64,000 nt of DNA from Pseudomonas sp. CC6-YY-74 (GTDB taxonomy: Bacteria; Pseudomonadota; Gammaproteobacteria; Pseudomonadales; Pseudomonadaceae). The translations under genes and the position numbers were made by a program. A model generated the notes under the pieces. That model ran no database searches. It was not told the origin of the DNA and worked only from the letters and a program-made list of their open reading frames with translations. Below, in pieces: positions 8,961 through 18,844 of the stretch. The stretch lies in assembly GCF_002025205.1 (NCBI RefSeq), contig NZ_CP019947.1, positions 751,501 to 815,500 on the forward strand, written 5' to 3'. Every line of letters begins with the position of its first letter. The first letter of the stretch is position 1.

Positions 8961-10501
8961 GCGGTTTCGTCAACCCAGCGTTGTTCCAGGCTGGTTCTTG
9001 GTCCCTGGGGTGGCGTGCCTTGATTGCAGGCCAGTTCGCCGACATTCAGGCCGGCGGCGGTCAGGCGTTCACGCAGCGTGTTCAGCTCTGCGTCGATCAG
9101 GCTGGCGGTGCGCGGGCGCTCGGCCCAGAGCTGGCTGGACAGGCTGCCACGGGCCAGTTGCGCCTGCACTTGCAGCGGCCCCAGCGGTTCCAGGTCAAAG
9201 GCCAGCTCGACCTTCCACAGCGCTTCCTTGGGTTCGTTGCCCGGCGACTTCTGCGGCTCTTCATGCTGGATTTTTACCTGCAAGGGCACCAATTCGCGCT
9301 GGTCGCGCATGGGCAGCTCCAGTTGCCAGGTGGTCAGCAGGTTGCCGTCCGGGCCGACCTGGCTCTGCGCCAGGCTGGACAGTTGGTGGGTTTGCAGGCG
9401 CGAGACGGCGGCAGCGGCCAGTTTCAGCAGGGTTTGCAGGTCCGCTTCGCCCTCCATTGACTGCAGTAGGCGCGATGGCAGGGGAAAGCGTAATGCCTGT
9501 TGGCGTGCGCTGGATTGGCCGAGGGAGCCGAGTATGTCGCGGGCGAATGCCGGCAGCACCTGGGCCATGGCTGCGCTGGCGTTGGCCGTGGCCAGCGGTG
9601 CGCCGCTCGCCAGAGTGGGCAGCAGTTGGCTGATCAGACGCAGCAGGTTGGCTTTCATGTCCGTCGGCAGGGCATGGCCCTGGCCGCCGAGCAGTTTGCT
9701 TTCGAGGAACAGGCCGCTATTTTCCATGGCCTGGCTCAGCCCTTTAACGGTGCTGAGTTGAGTGGCATCGGGCAGGGTGTTGAACAGTTTATCGATGCTG
9801 CTGCGCAGGCCTTCCGGCAGTGCCGTCTTGCCCCCTACGCCTTGCAGGGCTTTGAACAAGCCTTCCAGTGAGCCCTGGCGGTTTTGCTGGCTAGCCAGTT
9901 GCTGGCTTAACTCGAGCTGATCGAGACGCCCGCTGAGGGGCAGGAAATTCAGGGCCTGGCTGCCTTGCACCTGAGCGCTGAGCAGGCTGCCGAGGGGCAG
10001 CGCCAGAGGGGTTTCCAGCGCCAGTTTGCTGCCAGCCAGCGGGGTGTTGAGCAGGCTCACTACCACCTTGTAGAGCACCTGCTGTGCTTTGGCTTGGACC
10101 AGCTGTTCGCGCGCCACGACCTTGCCTTGCAGCAAAGTGCCGATCGGCAGTTGTTCGAGGTCCAGGCTGGTCAGGGCTTTTTCACCGCCGGCGAGTAGGG
10201 CCACCGCCAGGCGACTTTCCGACAGTGCCGTGACCACCAGCGCGGTGCCTTGGGCAAGGGGGCGTGGGCTGCTCGCCTGTAGGGTTGCCTGGCGACCATT
10301 GTCCAACGTCAGCTTGAGCAGCAGCTGGAAGCTCTGCGCCACTTCCTTGAGGGCGACCACCTCGGCCTTGGCGGTCTCGCCGCTGGCCAGCAGGCCTTGC
10401 AGCGGCTGCAGCAGCTTTAGTGCCAGATCACTGGCCGGTGCGCTGGCACGACTGCTCGGCGGGGTTGGCGCTATGGGGCGGGAACTGCTGATTTCGCTCA
10501 T
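8957..10501 (-). CDS. FliK-like hook-length control protein
   Basis: The 514-residue protein is Leu/Gln/Ala-rich through most of its length. It ends in a FliK-type C-terminal domain (LPMRDQRELVPLQVKIQHEE, LAFDLEPLGPLQVQAQLA, LWAERPRTASLIDAELNTLRERLTAAGLNV), which in FliK contacts FlhB to switch export from hook to filament. It is coupled to the FlhB-C-terminal-like gene downstream. In other Pseudomonas the main fliK sits with the fliLMNOPQR-flhB cluster, so this is probably a second, paralogous FliK. It is transcribed divergently from the ccm operon. Confidence 0.8.
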   Translation of the reverse strand: MSEISSSRPIAPTPPSSRASAPASDLALKLLQPLQGLLASGETAKAEVVALKEVAQSFQLLLKLTLDNGRQATLQASSPRPLAQGTALVVTALSESRLAVALLAGGEKALTSLDLEQLPIGTLLQGKVVAREQLVQAKAQQVLYKVVVSLLNTPLAGSKLALETPLALPLGSLLSAQVQGSQALNFLPLSGRLDQLELSQQLASQQNRQGSLEGLFKALQGVGGKTALPEGLRSSIDKLFNTLPDATQLSTVKGLSQAMENSGLFLESKLLGGQGHALPTDMKANLLRLISQLLPTLASGAPLATANASAAMAQVLPAFARDILGSLGQSSARQQALRFPLPSRLLQSMEGEADLQTLLKLAAAAVSRLQTHQLSSLAQSQVGPDGNLLTTWQLELPMRDQRELVPLQVKIQHEEPQKSPGNEPKEALWKVELAFDLEPLGPLQVQAQLARGSLSSQLWAERPRTASLIDAELNTLRERLTAAGLNVGELACNQGTPPQGPRTSLEQRWVDETA

Positions 10502-10552
10502 TGGCGGGTTACACCCTGTCGAAAATGCCCACTGCGGGGGCAGGGCATGGCA

Positions 10553-10560
10553 TGTATAAT
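10553..10560 (+). promoter_or_regulatory. Extended -10 element of the ccm operon promoter
   Basis: TGTATAAT is an extended sigma70 -10 box about 90 bp upstream of ccmA. No convincing -35 box is present at the usual distance, which is compatible with an extended -10 promoter. Confidence 0.5.
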
Positions 10561-10652
10561 CGCGCCCCGTCCAGGTCGGCTGCGCATTTAACTTGCGTCA
10601 GTATAGCGGCCGGGACACTGCCGACTTGAACCGCTTTTTAGGTGCATATGCT

Positions 10653-11288
10653 GTGACCAGCCCTCTTCTTGAAGCCGTGGCGCTCGCTTGTGAGCGGGAT
10701 TGGCGCATGCTGTTCGAGCGGCTCGAGCTGCGTTTGGCGGCCGGCGAGATGTTGCAGATTGCCGGCCCCAACGGCAGCGGCAAGACCAGTCTGCTGCGTT
10801 TGCTCGCCGGGCTGATGCAGCCGACGGCCGGCGAAGTCCGCCTGAATGGCCAGCCGCTGGGCTCGCAGCGCAGCGAGCTGGCACGTAACCTGTTGTGGAT
10901 TGGCCATGCCGCCGGGATCAAGGGTCTGCTCACTGCCGAAGAGAACCTGGCCTGGTTATGCGCGTTGCATCGTCCGGCCGAGCGCGCGGCGATCTGGCAG
11001 GCGCTGGAGGCCGTTGGCCTGCGCGGTTTCGAGGATGTGCCCTGTCATACCCTGTCTGCTGGCCAACAGCGGCGTGTCGCGCTGGCCCGCTTGTACCTGG
11101 ACGGGCCGCCGTTGTGGATCCTCGATGAACCTTTCACCGCCCTCGACAAGCTCGCCGTGGCGCAACTGGAAAACCATCTGGCCTGGCACTGCGAAATGGG
11201 CGGTCTGGTGCTGCTGACCACCCATCACACGTTGACGGTCAAGCCTGCTGGTTACCGCGAGCTTGATCTGGGGCAGCGTATCCTATGA
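10653..11288 (+). CDS. ccmA: Heme exporter ATP-binding protein CcmA
   Basis: CcmA is the ATPase of the CcmABCD complex that releases holo-CcmE during cytochrome c maturation. The 211-residue protein has Walker A GPNGSGKT (residues 38-45), ABC signature [16 protein letters not shown] and Walker [14 protein letters not shown] chose the GTG of [17 protein letters not shown] because it gives the family length (about 210); the longer frame adds 20 unrelated residues. The stop overlaps the ccmB start (ATGA). Confidence 0.95.
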   Translation: MTSPLLEAVALACERDWRMLFERLELRLAAGEMLQIAGPNGSGKTSLLRLLAGLMQPTAGEVRLNGQPLGSQRSELARNLLWIGHAAGIKGLLTAEENLAWLCALHRPAERAAIWQALEAVGLRGFEDVPCHTLSAGQQRRVALARLYLDGPPLWILDEPFTALDKLAVAQLENHLAWHCEMGGLVLLTTHHTLTVKPAGYRELDLGQRIL

Positions 11289-11956
11289 GTAATGTGTTTA
11301 GTCTGTTGGTCGCACGCGAAGCACGACTGTTGTTTCGCCGGCCTGCCGAGTTGGCCAATCCGCTGGTGTTCTTCGCCATTGTGATCGCCCTGTTTCCGTT
11401 GGCCGTGGGGCCGGATACCCAGCTGCTGAAAACCCTGTCCCCGGGTCTTGTGTGGGTGGCGGCATTATTGGCAGTGCTGCTCTCGCTGGATGGCTTGTTT
11501 CGCAGCGACTTCGAGGATGGCTCACTAGAGCAGTGGGTCCTTTCGCCGCACCCCCTGCCTCTTCTGGTATTGGCCAAGGTACTGGCAAACTGGTTGCTTT
11601 CCGGCCTGGCTCTGGTGCTGCTGGCACCCTTGCTGGCCTTGATGCTCGGTTTGCCCGGGCGCTGCTTGCCGGTGCTGTTACTCTCGCTGCTGCTCGGTAC
11701 GCCGGTGTTGAGCCTGCTTGGCGCGGTTGGTGCGGCGCTGACGGTGGGCCTCAAGCGTGGTGGCCTGCTGCTGGCGCTGCTGATTCTGCCGCTGTATATC
11801 CCAGTGTTGATTCTTGGCAGTGGGGCGTTGCAAGCCAGCCTGCAAGGATTGCCGGCGGTTGGCCACCTGTTGTGGCTGGCCAGCCTCACTGCATTAGCGG
11901 TGACGTTGACACCTTTTGCCATTGCCGCCGGTCTGACGATTAGCGTCGGCGAGTGA
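11285..11956 (+). CDS. ccmB: Heme exporter membrane protein CcmB
   Basis: CcmB is the integral membrane partner of CcmA. Its 223 residues are nearly all hydrophobic, with about six membrane segments, starting [20 protein letters not shown], which is typical of the family, and a conserved cytoplasmic stretch [20 protein letters not shown]. It overlaps ccmA by four bases and lies about 50 bp before ccmC. Confidence 0.95.
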   Translation: MSNVFSLLVAREARLLFRRPAELANPLVFFAIVIALFPLAVGPDTQLLKTLSPGLVWVAALLAVLLSLDGLFRSDFEDGSLEQWVLSPHPLPLLVLAKVLANWLLSGLALVLLAPLLALMLGLPGRCLPVLLLSLLLGTPVLSLLGAVGAALTVGLKRGGLLLALLILPLYIPVLILGSGALQASLQGLPAVGHLLWLASLTALAVTLTPFAIAAGLTISVGE

Positions 11957-12010
11957 TCTACAACCGTGCTACCGAGGACGGCCAATGCGCGGCCATTACC
12001 TCGGAGAATG

Positions 12011-12778
12011 ATGAGTGATCTGATGAACTGGACGTGGTTTCACAAGCTGGGCTCGCCCAAGTGGTTTTACCATATCAGCGGGCGTTTGCTGCCCTGGCTG
12101 AGTGCGGCTGCCGTAGTCTTACTGGCGGTTGGGCTGGTCTGGAGCCTGGCGTTTGCACCGCCGGACTACCAGCAGGGCAACAGCTTCCGCATCATCTATA
12201 TCCATGTCCCTGCTGCATTTCTGGCCCAGTCGGTCTACGTCATGCTGGCGGTGGCAGGGGTGGTCGGCCTGGTATGGAAAATGAAGCTCGCCGATGTCGC
12301 GGTGCAACAGGCCGCGCCGATCGGTGCCTGGATGACTGTGATCGCATTGGTGACTGGTGCCATCTGGGGCAAGCCGACCTGGGGTGCTTACTGGGTCTGG
12401 GATGCGCGCCTGACCTCGATGCTGATCCTGCTGTTCCTGTATTTTGGCGTGATCGCCCTCGGCCAGGCCATCAGCAACCGCGACAGCGCGGCCAAGGCTT
12501 GCGCGGTCTTGGCCATCGTCGGGGTGATCAACATCCCGATCATCAAATACTCGGTGGAGTGGTGGAACACCCTGCACCAACCTGCCACCTTCAGCGTGAT
12601 CGAGAAACCGGCCATGCCGCTGGAAATGTGGCTGCCACTGCTGATCATGGTGCTTGGCTTCTACTGTTTTTTCGCTGCCGTATTGTTGCTGCGCATGCGT
12701 CTTGAGGTACTCAAGCGTGAGGCACGCAGCAGTTGGGCCAAGGCTGAGGTCAAAGCTCAGGTGGAGAAAGGTCTATGA
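12011..12778 (+). CDS. ccmC: Heme-handling protein CcmC
   Basis: CcmC binds heme at the periplasmic face and loads it onto CcmE. The 255-residue protein has six membrane helices, periplasmic heme-ligand His residues ([12 protein letters not shown] and the later [11 protein letters not shown] region) and the tryptophan-rich motif [13 protein letters not shown]. Two adjacent ATGs precede SDLMNWTW; the second is preferred because the CGGAGA ribosome site lies too close to the first. It overlaps ccmD by four bases. Confidence 0.95.
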   Translation: MSDLMNWTWFHKLGSPKWFYHISGRLLPWLSAAAVVLLAVGLVWSLAFAPPDYQQGNSFRIIYIHVPAAFLAQSVYVMLAVAGVVGLVWKMKLADVAVQQAAPIGAWMTVIALVTGAIWGKPTWGAYWVWDARLTSMLILLFLYFGVIALGQAISNRDSAAKACAVLAIVGVINIPIIKYSVEWWNTLHQPATFSVIEKPAMPLEMWLPLLIMVLGFYCFFAAVLLLRMRLEVLKREARSSWAKAEVKAQVEKGL

Positions 12779-12951
12779 GCTTCACCTCGTTTGCCGCGTT
12801 TTTCGCCATGGGTACTCATGGTGCCTATGTCTGGTCGTCCTTTGGCATCAGCCTGGCTGTGCTGGCGCTGAATGTTGCGCTGCCGCTGTTGGCGCGCCGC
12901 CGTTACCTGCAAGACGAGGCGCGTCGTTTGCGCCGGGAGAAGTTGCAATGA
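12775..12951 (+). CDS. ccmD: Small membrane protein CcmD
   Basis: CcmD stabilises CcmE in the CcmABC complex. This short gene encodes 58 residues: [20 protein letters not shown], one membrane helix ([20 protein letters not shown]) and a basic, arginine-rich cytoplasmic tail ending RRLRREKLQ. Size, topology and the GTHGAYVW motif fit the family. Both ends overlap neighbours by four bases (ATGA with ccmC and ccmE). Confidence 0.93.
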   Translation: MSFTSFAAFFAMGTHGAYVWSSFGISLAVLALNVALPLLARRRYLQDEARRLRREKLQ

Positions 12952-13415
12952 ATCCTGTTCGCAAGAAGCGCCTGTTCATCGTCTTGGCGATCTTGGCCGG
13001 TGTGGGTGTCGCCGTGGCCTTGGCGCTGAGTGCGCTGCAACAGAACATCAACCTGTTCTATACCCCGACCCAGATCGCCAACGGCGAGGCGCCGCAGGAC
13101 ACGCGTATCCGCGCCGGTGGGTTGGTGGAAGAGGGCTCGGTCACGCGCTCCAGCAACTCTCTGGAAACCGATTTCGTGGTGACCGACGGGGCAGAAAACG
13201 TGACTATTCGCTACAGCGGCATCCTTCCGGATCTGTTCCGTGAAGGCCAGGGCATCGTGGCCATGGGCAAGGTCAATGCCGATGGCGTGCTGATCGCCGA
13301 CCAGGTGCTGGCCAAGCACGATGAAAACTACATGCCCCCGGAAGTCATGCATGCATTGGAGCAAAGTGCAATGAAGCAAAAATATGACGCGGCTCAACAA
13401 GGGGGTGCGCAATGA
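12948..13415 (+). CDS. ccmE: Heme chaperone CcmE
   Basis: CcmE carries heme covalently from CcmC to CcmF in the periplasm. The 155-residue protein has an N-terminal anchor ([20 protein letters not shown]) and a beta-barrel OB fold. The heme-binding motif is H124-DEN-Y128 ([11 protein letters not shown]), followed by a flexible tail. The open frame extends far upstream, but this ATG overlaps the ccmD stop and gives the standard size. It is followed by ccmF with another four-base overlap. Confidence 0.96.
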   Translation: MNPVRKKRLFIVLAILAGVGVAVALALSALQQNINLFYTPTQIANGEAPQDTRIRAGGLVEEGSVTRSSNSLETDFVVTDGAENVTIRYSGILPDLFREGQGIVAMGKVNADGVLIADQVLAKHDENYMPPEVMHALEQSAMKQKYDAAQQGGAQ

Positions 13416-15385
13416 TCCCCGAACTTGGCCACCTGGCAATGATTCTGGCGCTGTGCCTGACCCTGGTGCAGGCCAGCTTGCCGATGATCGGTGCCTGGCG
13501 CGGTGACCGGCAGTGGATGAGCCTGGCCGTACCGGCGGCCTGGGGCCAGTTCGCCTTCCTGGTATTTGCCTTTATCTGCCTGACCTATGCCTTCATGGTC
13601 GACGACTTTTCCGTCGCCTATGTGGCCCACAACTCCAACAGCGCGCTGCCCTGGTACTACAAATTCAGTGCGGTGTGGGGCGCGCATGAAGGCTCGCTGC
13701 TGCTCTGGGCGCTGATTCTGGCCGGCTGGACCTTCGCCGTGTCGATTTTCTCTAGGCAGTTGCCCGAGGAGATGCTCGCCCGCGTGCTCGGCGTGATGGG
13801 CATGATCAGCGTCGGCTTCTTGCTGTTCCTTATCGTCACCTCCAACCCGTTCGAACGCTTGCTGCCGAACAGTCCGGTAGACGGCCGCGACCTCAATCCA
13901 CTGCTGCAGGATTTCGGTCTGATCATCCATCCGCCGATGCTGTATATGGGCTACGTCGGTTTCTCGGTGGCCTTCGCCTTCGCCATCGCCGCCTTGCTCG
14001 GCGGCAAGCTGGATGCGGCCTGGGCGCGCTGGTCGCGGCCCTGGACCGTCGTCGCCTGGGCCTTCCTCGGTATCGGTATCGCCCTGGGCTCCTGGTGGGC
14101 CTATTACGAGCTTGGCTGGGGCGGCTGGTGGTTCTGGGATCCGGTGGAGAACGCCTCCTTCATGCCATGGCTGGTCGGCACCGCGCTGATTCACTCGCTG
14201 GCGGTGACCGAGAAGCGCGGCGTGTTCAAGAGCTGGACGGTGCTGCTGGCGATTGCCGCCTTCTCCCTGAGCCTGCTCGGCACCTTCCTGGTCCGTTCCG
14301 GAGTGCTGACCTCGGTGCATGCGTTTGCCACCGACCCTGCGCGTGGCGTGTTCATCCTGGCCTTCCTACTAATCGTGGTCGGTGGTTCGCTGACCCTGTT
14401 CGCCATCCGTGCACCGGTGGTCAAGAGTCAGGTCGGTTTCGCCCTGTGGTCGCGCGAGACCCTGCTGTTCGTGAATAACCTGATCCTGGTGGTGGCGGCC
14501 GCGATGATTCTGCTCGGCACCCTCTATCCGCTGGTGCTGGATGCCATGACCGGGGCCAAGCTGTCGGTCGGTCCGCCGTACTTCAACGCGCTGTTCGTGC
14601 CGCTGATTGGTCTGCTGATGGCGATGATGGCGATAGGCGTGCTGGTGCGTTGGAAGGACACGCCGCTGCGTTGGCTGCTTGGCATGCTGGCTCCGGTGTT
14701 GATCGGCAGTGGGGCGTTGGCGGTACTGGCGACCTTTATGCTCGGCGACTTCAGCTGGGCGGTGCTGGGTGTCTGTCTGCTGGCTGGCTGGGTGGTATTG
14801 GCCGGGGTGCGCGACATTTATGCCAAGACCCGCCACAAGGGCCTACTCAAGGGCCTGCCAAGCCTGACCCGCAGCTATTGGGGTATGCAGACGGCGCACC
14901 TCGGCCTGGCCGTGTGCGCCCTTGGGGTTATCCTCACCAGCACAGGCAGCTTCGAGCGCGACATGCGCATGGCGCCGGGCGACTCGGTGGAGATGGGCGG
15001 TTACCAGTTCATCTTCGAGGGCGCCGAACACTTCGAAGGGCCGAATTTCACCTCGGACAAAGGCACCGTGCGGATCCTCGAAGACGGCCAGCAGATTGCT
15101 GTGCTGTACCCGGAGAAACGGCTGTATAGCGTGCAGCAGTCGGTGATGACCGAGGCCGGAATCGACGCCGGCATCACCCGCGACCTGTTCGTGGCGCTGG
15201 GTGAGCCGCTGGAAGACGGCGCCTGGGCCGTGCGCGTGCACATCAAGCCGTTCGTGCGCTGGATCTGGTTCGGCGCCTTGCTGATGGGCTTTGGTGGTTT
15301 CCTCTCGGCTTCCGATAAGCGCTACCGGATGAAGGTGACCACTCGGGTGCGTGAAGCTCTGGGCATGGCGGGGGCGCAAGCATGA
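13412..15385 (+). CDS. ccmF: Cytochrome c heme lyase subunit CcmF
   Basis: CcmF, with CcmH and CcmI, ligates heme to apocytochrome c. The 657-residue polytopic protein has many membrane helices, the WWD heme-handling motif ([20 protein letters not shown]) and conserved periplasmic His residues (for example [23 protein letters not shown] split over two motifs). A large periplasmic domain near the C terminus (residues about 520-610) precedes the last helix. It overlaps ccmE and ccmG by four bases. Confidence 0.97.
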   Translation: MIPELGHLAMILALCLTLVQASLPMIGAWRGDRQWMSLAVPAAWGQFAFLVFAFICLTYAFMVDDFSVAYVAHNSNSALPWYYKFSAVWGAHEGSLLLWALILAGWTFAVSIFSRQLPEEMLARVLGVMGMISVGFLLFLIVTSNPFERLLPNSPVDGRDLNPLLQDFGLIIHPPMLYMGYVGFSVAFAFAIAALLGGKLDAAWARWSRPWTVVAWAFLGIGIALGSWWAYYELGWGGWWFWDPVENASFMPWLVGTALIHSLAVTEKRGVFKSWTVLLAIAAFSLSLLGTFLVRSGVLTSVHAFATDPARGVFILAFLLIVVGGSLTLFAIRAPVVKSQVGFALWSRETLLFVNNLILVVAAAMILLGTLYPLVLDAMTGAKLSVGPPYFNALFVPLIGLLMAMMAIGVLVRWKDTPLRWLLGMLAPVLIGSGALAVLATFMLGDFSWAVLGVCLLAGWVVLAGVRDIYAKTRHKGLLKGLPSLTRSYWGMQTAHLGLAVCALGVILTSTGSFERDMRMAPGDSVEMGGYQFIFEGAEHFEGPNFTSDKGTVRILEDGQQIAVLYPEKRLYSVQQSVMTEAGIDAGITRDLFVALGEPLEDGAWAVRVHIKPFVRWIWFGALLMGFGGFLSASDKRYRMKVTTRVREALGMAGAQA

Positions 15386-15918
15386 AGCGGCTGATCCTGT
15401 TGTTGCCGTTGGCGGTCTTTCTCGCAGTGGCGCTGTTCCTCTACCGTGGCCTGTTTCTCAATCCGTCCGAGCTGCCTTCGGCGTTGATCGGCAAGCCATT
15501 TCCGGGGTTTTCCCTGCCGGCGGTAGAGGGCGGTGAAGCCATCAGCCAGGACGATCTCAAGGGCAAGCCGGCGTTGGTCAATGTCTGGGCCACCTGGTGT
15601 GTATCCTGCCGGGTCGAACACCCGGTATTGAACAAGCTGGCGCAGCTGGGCGTGACCATCCATGGGGTCAATTACAAGGATGAAAACGCTGCGGCGCAGA
15701 AGTGGCTGGCCGAATTCCACGATCCCTACCAGCTCAATATCGACGATGCGCATGGCTCGCTGGGTCTGGATCTGGGCGTGTATGGCGCGCCAGAGACCTT
15801 CCTGATCGACAAGGACGGCATCATCCGCCACAAGTTTGTTGGCGTGATCGACGAGCGGGTCTGGCGCGAACAACTGGCGCCGCTGTATCAAACGCTGGTC
15901 GATGAGGTCACGCCATGA
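15382..15918 (+). CDS. ccmG: Thiol:disulfide reductase CcmG/DsbE
   Basis: This membrane-anchored periplasmic thioredoxin-like protein keeps CcmH or apocytochrome cysteines reduced. The 178-residue protein has an N-terminal signal anchor (LLPLAVFLAVALFLY), the active site WCVSC (C73 and C76) in NVWATWCVSCRVEHP, and the cis-Pro region GAPETFLID. It overlaps both ccmF and ccmH by four bases. Confidence 0.96.
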   Translation: MKRLILLLPLAVFLAVALFLYRGLFLNPSELPSALIGKPFPGFSLPAVEGGEAISQDDLKGKPALVNVWATWCVSCRVEHPVLNKLAQLGVTIHGVNYKDENAAAQKWLAEFHDPYQLNIDDAHGSLGLDLGVYGAPETFLIDKDGIIRHKFVGVIDERVWREQLAPLYQTLVDEVTP

Positions 15919-16397
15919 GGCGTTTACTCAGTGCCGCAGTGCTCGGCCTGGCCTTGCTCGGCACCGCTCAGGCGGCGATCGATACCTATGAATTCGCCGA
16001 CGAGGCGCAGCGCCAGCGTTATCGCAACCTGATTGAAGAGCTGCGTTGCCCCAAGTGCCAGAACCAGAACATCGCCGACTCCGATGCGCCGATTGCCTTG
16101 GACCTGCGTGCCGAAGTCTACCGCATGCTGGGGGAGGGCCAGAGCAACGAGCAGGTCATTGAGTTCCTGGTGTCGCGCTACGGCGATTTCGTCCTCTACA
16201 AACCGCCGGTCACGACGCGCACGCTGTTGCTGTGGTACGGCCCTGCAGGTCTGTTGGTCACTGGCTTCGTGCTGCTCGGCGTGGTGGTACTGCGTCGTCG
16301 GGGCAAGAAATCTGCGGGTTCGAGCGGTCTTTCCGCCGATGAGCAGCAACGCCTGGCTGCCCTGTTAAATCAAACGCCTCAGGATAAGAAAGACTGA
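15915..16397 (+). CDS. ccmH: Cytochrome c maturation protein CcmH
   Basis: CcmH presents reduced apocytochrome to the heme lyase. The 160-residue protein has a cleavable signal ([17 protein letters not shown]), the redox motif [11 protein letters not shown] (C45 and C48) in a three-helix domain, then one membrane helix ([20 protein letters not shown]) and a short cytoplasmic tail. This is the short Pseudomonas form; the TPR part is encoded separately as ccmI. Confidence 0.96.
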   Translation: MRRLLSAAVLGLALLGTAQAAIDTYEFADEAQRQRYRNLIEELRCPKCQNQNIADSDAPIALDLRAEVYRMLGEGQSNEQVIEFLVSRYGDFVLYKPPVTTRTLLLWYGPAGLLVTGFVLLGVVVLRRRGKKSAGSSGLSADEQQRLAALLNQTPQDKKD

Positions 16398-17602
16398 TGA
16401 TCGAATTCTGGCTGTCCGCCGGCCTGCTATTGCTGGCTGCCCTGGGTTTTCTGCTGATACCGGTGCTGCGAGGCCGTAAGGCCCAGGCCGAAGAAGACCG
16501 CACCGCATTAAATGTCACCCTCTATCAGGAGCGCCTGCAGGAGCTGGAGACTCAGCATGGGGCCGGTGCGCTGAGTGATGAGCAATGGCAAAACGGTCGC
16601 GACGAAGCGGCCCGTGAACTGTTGGCCGACACTGACGGTGCCGAGAGTAAAGCCAGGGTCGGTGTGCTCGGCAGCAAGGTGCCGCTGACCGCCGCCTTGC
16701 TGATGCCACTGCTGGGCTACGGCTTGTACCTGTACTGGGGTGCAATCGACGATGTCGAGCGTGCGCGGACCTTCGCCGAGCAGCCGCAGACCATCGAAGC
16801 GATGACCACGCGTCTGGAAGCATCGGTGAAGGCTGACCCGACGTCCGCCGAAGGCTGGTACTTCCTCGGCCGTACCTACATGGCCCAGGAGCGGGCCGCT
16901 GAGGCTGCCACTGCCTTCGAGCGGACTGTGGAGATCAGCGGGCGCGAGCCGGAGTTGCTCGGCCAGTGGGCGCAGGCCCTGTACTTCGCTGGCGACAAAC
17001 AATGGACCGAGCAGCTGCAGGCGCTGACCGATGAAGCGTTGAAGGCCGACCCGGAGGAAGTCACCAGCCTCGGCCTGCTCGGGATCGCCGCCTATGAAGA
17101 AGGGCGTTTCGAGGCGGCCATTGGTTTCTGGGATCGCCTGGTCGCGGTATTGCCGGAGCAGGACCCCTCACGCCAAGCCATTCAGGGCGGAATCGAGCGT
17201 GCCCGAGAACGCCTGGCTGCGCCGACGGACGCTACGCCGGCTGCCGCCGCGACCGGGCAGTTGACGGTCAAGGTCGACTTGGCAGCGGCACTAAAAGACA
17301 AGGTACAGCCGAATGACAGCGTGTTCGTGTTCGCCCGTGCCGCGTCCGGTCCGCCGATGCCGCTGGCGGTCAAGCGCCTGACCGTGGCCGATCTGCCAGC
17401 CGAGGTCAGCCTGTCGGACAGCGACGCGATGATGCCGCAGCTGAAGCTTTCCGGATTCGAGCAGGTGCTGTTGATCGCGCGTATTTCGCGCAGCGGCAAT
17501 GCCACCGCCGGCGAATGGATTGGCCGCAGCCAGCCATTGGCCAGCAGCAGCACCGAGCCGCAACAACTGACCATCGACACCGCCGAAGGCCAAGCGCAAT
17601 GA
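16397..17602 (+). CDS. ccmI: Cytochrome c biogenesis protein CcmI (CycH)
   Basis: CcmI is the apocytochrome-binding chaperone of the heme-ligation complex. The 401-residue protein has two N-terminal membrane helices flanking a cytoplasmic leucine-zipper-like loop ([19 protein letters not shown]), a TPR domain ([27 protein letters not shown] and following repeats) and a C-terminal beta-rich domain from about residue 275. It shares one base with the ccmH stop and is followed by a lipoprotein gene with a four-base overlap. Confidence 0.95.
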   Translation: MIEFWLSAGLLLLAALGFLLIPVLRGRKAQAEEDRTALNVTLYQERLQELETQHGAGALSDEQWQNGRDEAARELLADTDGAESKARVGVLGSKVPLTAALLMPLLGYGLYLYWGAIDDVERARTFAEQPQTIEAMTTRLEASVKADPTSAEGWYFLGRTYMAQERAAEAATAFERTVEISGREPELLGQWAQALYFAGDKQWTEQLQALTDEALKADPEEVTSLGLLGIAAYEEGRFEAAIGFWDRLVAVLPEQDPSRQAIQGGIERARERLAAPTDATPAAAATGQLTVKVDLAAALKDKVQPNDSVFVFARAASGPPMPLAVKRLTVADLPAEVSLSDSDAMMPQLKLSGFEQVLLIARISRSGNATAGEWIGRSQPLASSSTEPQQLTIDTAEGQAQ

Positions 17603-17919
17603 GCCGATGGCTAGCGATTGTCCTGGCCATCGGCTTGTCCAGTCTTGCCGGCTGTGCGGTGCAGAGCACGGCGCCGACCGGTCAATTGCCGGTGACCAAG
17701 TCACACCCGCGCTATGCGCCGCCGCCAGGGGCGCAAAGCCACTGGGACGCGGGGTTGGGTGTCTATGTAGTCGCAGGCGCGCGCGATCTGTATTACCGCG
17801 AGCGCACCTACTACCGCTGGAGCAGTGGCTGGAGTTGGGCGACCAATCCGCAAGGGCCGTGGCAGCCGACCGACAGCAGCGGCGTACCACCGGGCCTGTA
17901 CCGCCGCTACGCACAATAA
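17599..17919 (+). CDS. Small aromatic-rich lipoprotein after ccmI
   Basis: This predicted 106-residue lipoprotein has the signal [15 protein letters not shown] and lipobox LAGC. The mature part is rich in Tyr, Trp and Arg ([37 protein letters not shown]). I do not recognise a named family. The ATG overlaps the ccmI stop, so it is probably co-translated with the ccm operon, yet it is not a known Ccm component. A role in periplasmic cytochrome biogenesis is only suggested by position. Confidence 0.75.
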   Translation: MSRWLAIVLAIGLSSLAGCAVQSTAPTGQLPVTKSHPRYAPPPGAQSHWDAGLGVYVVAGARDLYYRERTYYRWSSGWSWATNPQGPWQPTDSSGVPPGLYRRYAQ

Positions 17920-18127
17920 CTCTGTCGTAGGGGGGCAGAGCGGCGATGCGCTTCAGCTCATCGCTGCCGCAGGGGTGGGCGATTTCCCAGGTGGCAGCTG
18001 GGCTTGAGAGCTGGGTAGGCTAGATCAGGCTTTTTTCATCGAGCATCGTTGCTGGTGGGTAAAGTGTCCTCCACCCGGTATTGCAGTCCTTGCACATGCG
18101 CATAGGCTCGACATTCATGCGCCGCGA

Positions 18128-18241
18128 TCAGGCCAGCACGCCATCACGAAAATCGCGCAGCGCCTGCTCGATTTCTTCCTGGGTATTCATCACCAATGGC
18201 CCGTAATGCACGGCTGGCTCGCCCAGCGGCTTGCTGGCGAT
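18128..18241 (-). pseudogene. Pirin-family C-terminal remnant
   Basis: About 38 codons on the minus strand read [20 protein letters not shown], then [17 protein letters not shown] and a stop. This is the conserved C-terminal tail of pirin-like proteins (usual length about 230-290). Upstream the similarity ends abruptly in AT-rich sequence with a stop a few codons away, so the rest of the gene has been deleted. It lies between the ccm operon and the MerR regulator. Confidence 0.75.
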
Positions 18242-18326
18242 TAGGCTTGGAATATACCCATCCTATTATTATCAATCAGATCTATGGTTGCTAAATTCGC
18301 GGGTTTACCCTCGGTTTATTAGATGC

Positions 18327-18770
18327 TCAGTGGGCGGGGCAGAGCGTGGCTGGACGGTTTTCGCCGGGTAATTCGAAATCCTCGATCAACCGGCAGATGG
18401 CCTGGCCGTCCGGGGCGCATTCGGGCTTGTCGGCCCACTCGTCAAGCGCATCGCGCATCACCAGGGCCAGGCGCTGGCATTCCTCGATATGCGTCTGCAG
18501 GGCCAGCATGCGCTCGCCAAGCAGGTCACGGACTTCGCCGCAGGGCGCGGTACCGCTGTCGGCGCGGGCGAGAATGCTCTGTACGTCCTTGAGACTGAAA
18601 CCCAGGCGGCGCGCACGGGCGATAAAACGCAGGCGCTGCAGATCGTCGTTGGTGTAGTGCTGATAGCCGTTATGCGGATCGCGCGCGGGGCGCAACAAGC
18701 CGAGATCGGTGTAATGGCGCACAGTCTCCGCGCTGACGGCAGCGGCTTTGGCCAGTTGGGCGACACGCAT
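18327..18770 (-). CDS. MerR-family metal-type transcriptional regulator
   Basis: The 147-residue protein has an N-terminal winged-helix DNA-binding domain (MRVAQLAKAAAVSAETVRHY and GLLRPARDPHNGYQHY), a dimerisation helix, and Cys residues placed like those of metal sensors: C at TAPCGEV, then the loop CAPDGQAIC, and a C-terminal CPAH. This pattern suggests a ZntR/CadR/CueR-like sensor, metal unknown. No efflux pump or metallochaperone is adjacent. A MerR-type promoter with long spacing lies just upstream, suggesting autoregulation. Confidence 0.85.
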   Translation of the reverse strand: MRVAQLAKAAAVSAETVRHYTDLGLLRPARDPHNGYQHYTNDDLQRLRFIARARRLGFSLKDVQSILARADSGTAPCGEVRDLLGERMLALQTHIEECQRLALVMRDALDEWADKPECAPDGQAICRLIEDFELPGENRPATLCPAH

Positions 18771-18790
18771 GGAGGTGCTCCAGAAAAAAC

Positions 18791-18827
18791 CAGGGTCGCC
18801 ACAGGTTAAAACCCTGGGGCGACCCTG
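18791..18827 (-). terminator. Terminator of the mlaA-like gene
   Basis: Read on the minus strand, CAGGGTCGCC and GGCGACCCTG form a 10-bp stem with further pairing inside (CAGG/CCTG), followed by GTTTTTTC. It starts about 18 bp after the stop of the mlaA-like gene. Confidence 0.7.
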
Positions 18828-18834
18828 TGGTCAA
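18803..18834 (-). promoter_or_regulatory. Candidate MerR-type promoter/operator
   Basis: On the minus strand TTGACC (18829-18834) and TAACCT (18803-18808) are separated by 20 bp, longer than the sigma70 optimum, as in promoters that MerR proteins untwist. The spacer contains dyad sequence and the downstream gene encodes a MerR protein. It overlaps the terminator hairpin. Confidence 0.4.
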
Positions 18835-18844
18835 GCAGGTCGGC

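Noticed and set aside
8932-9871. Long plus-strand frames opposite the FliK-like gene
   Set aside because: They are rich in Arg, Trp and Gly with no motif, while the minus strand carries the FliK C-terminal domain and its coupled partner.
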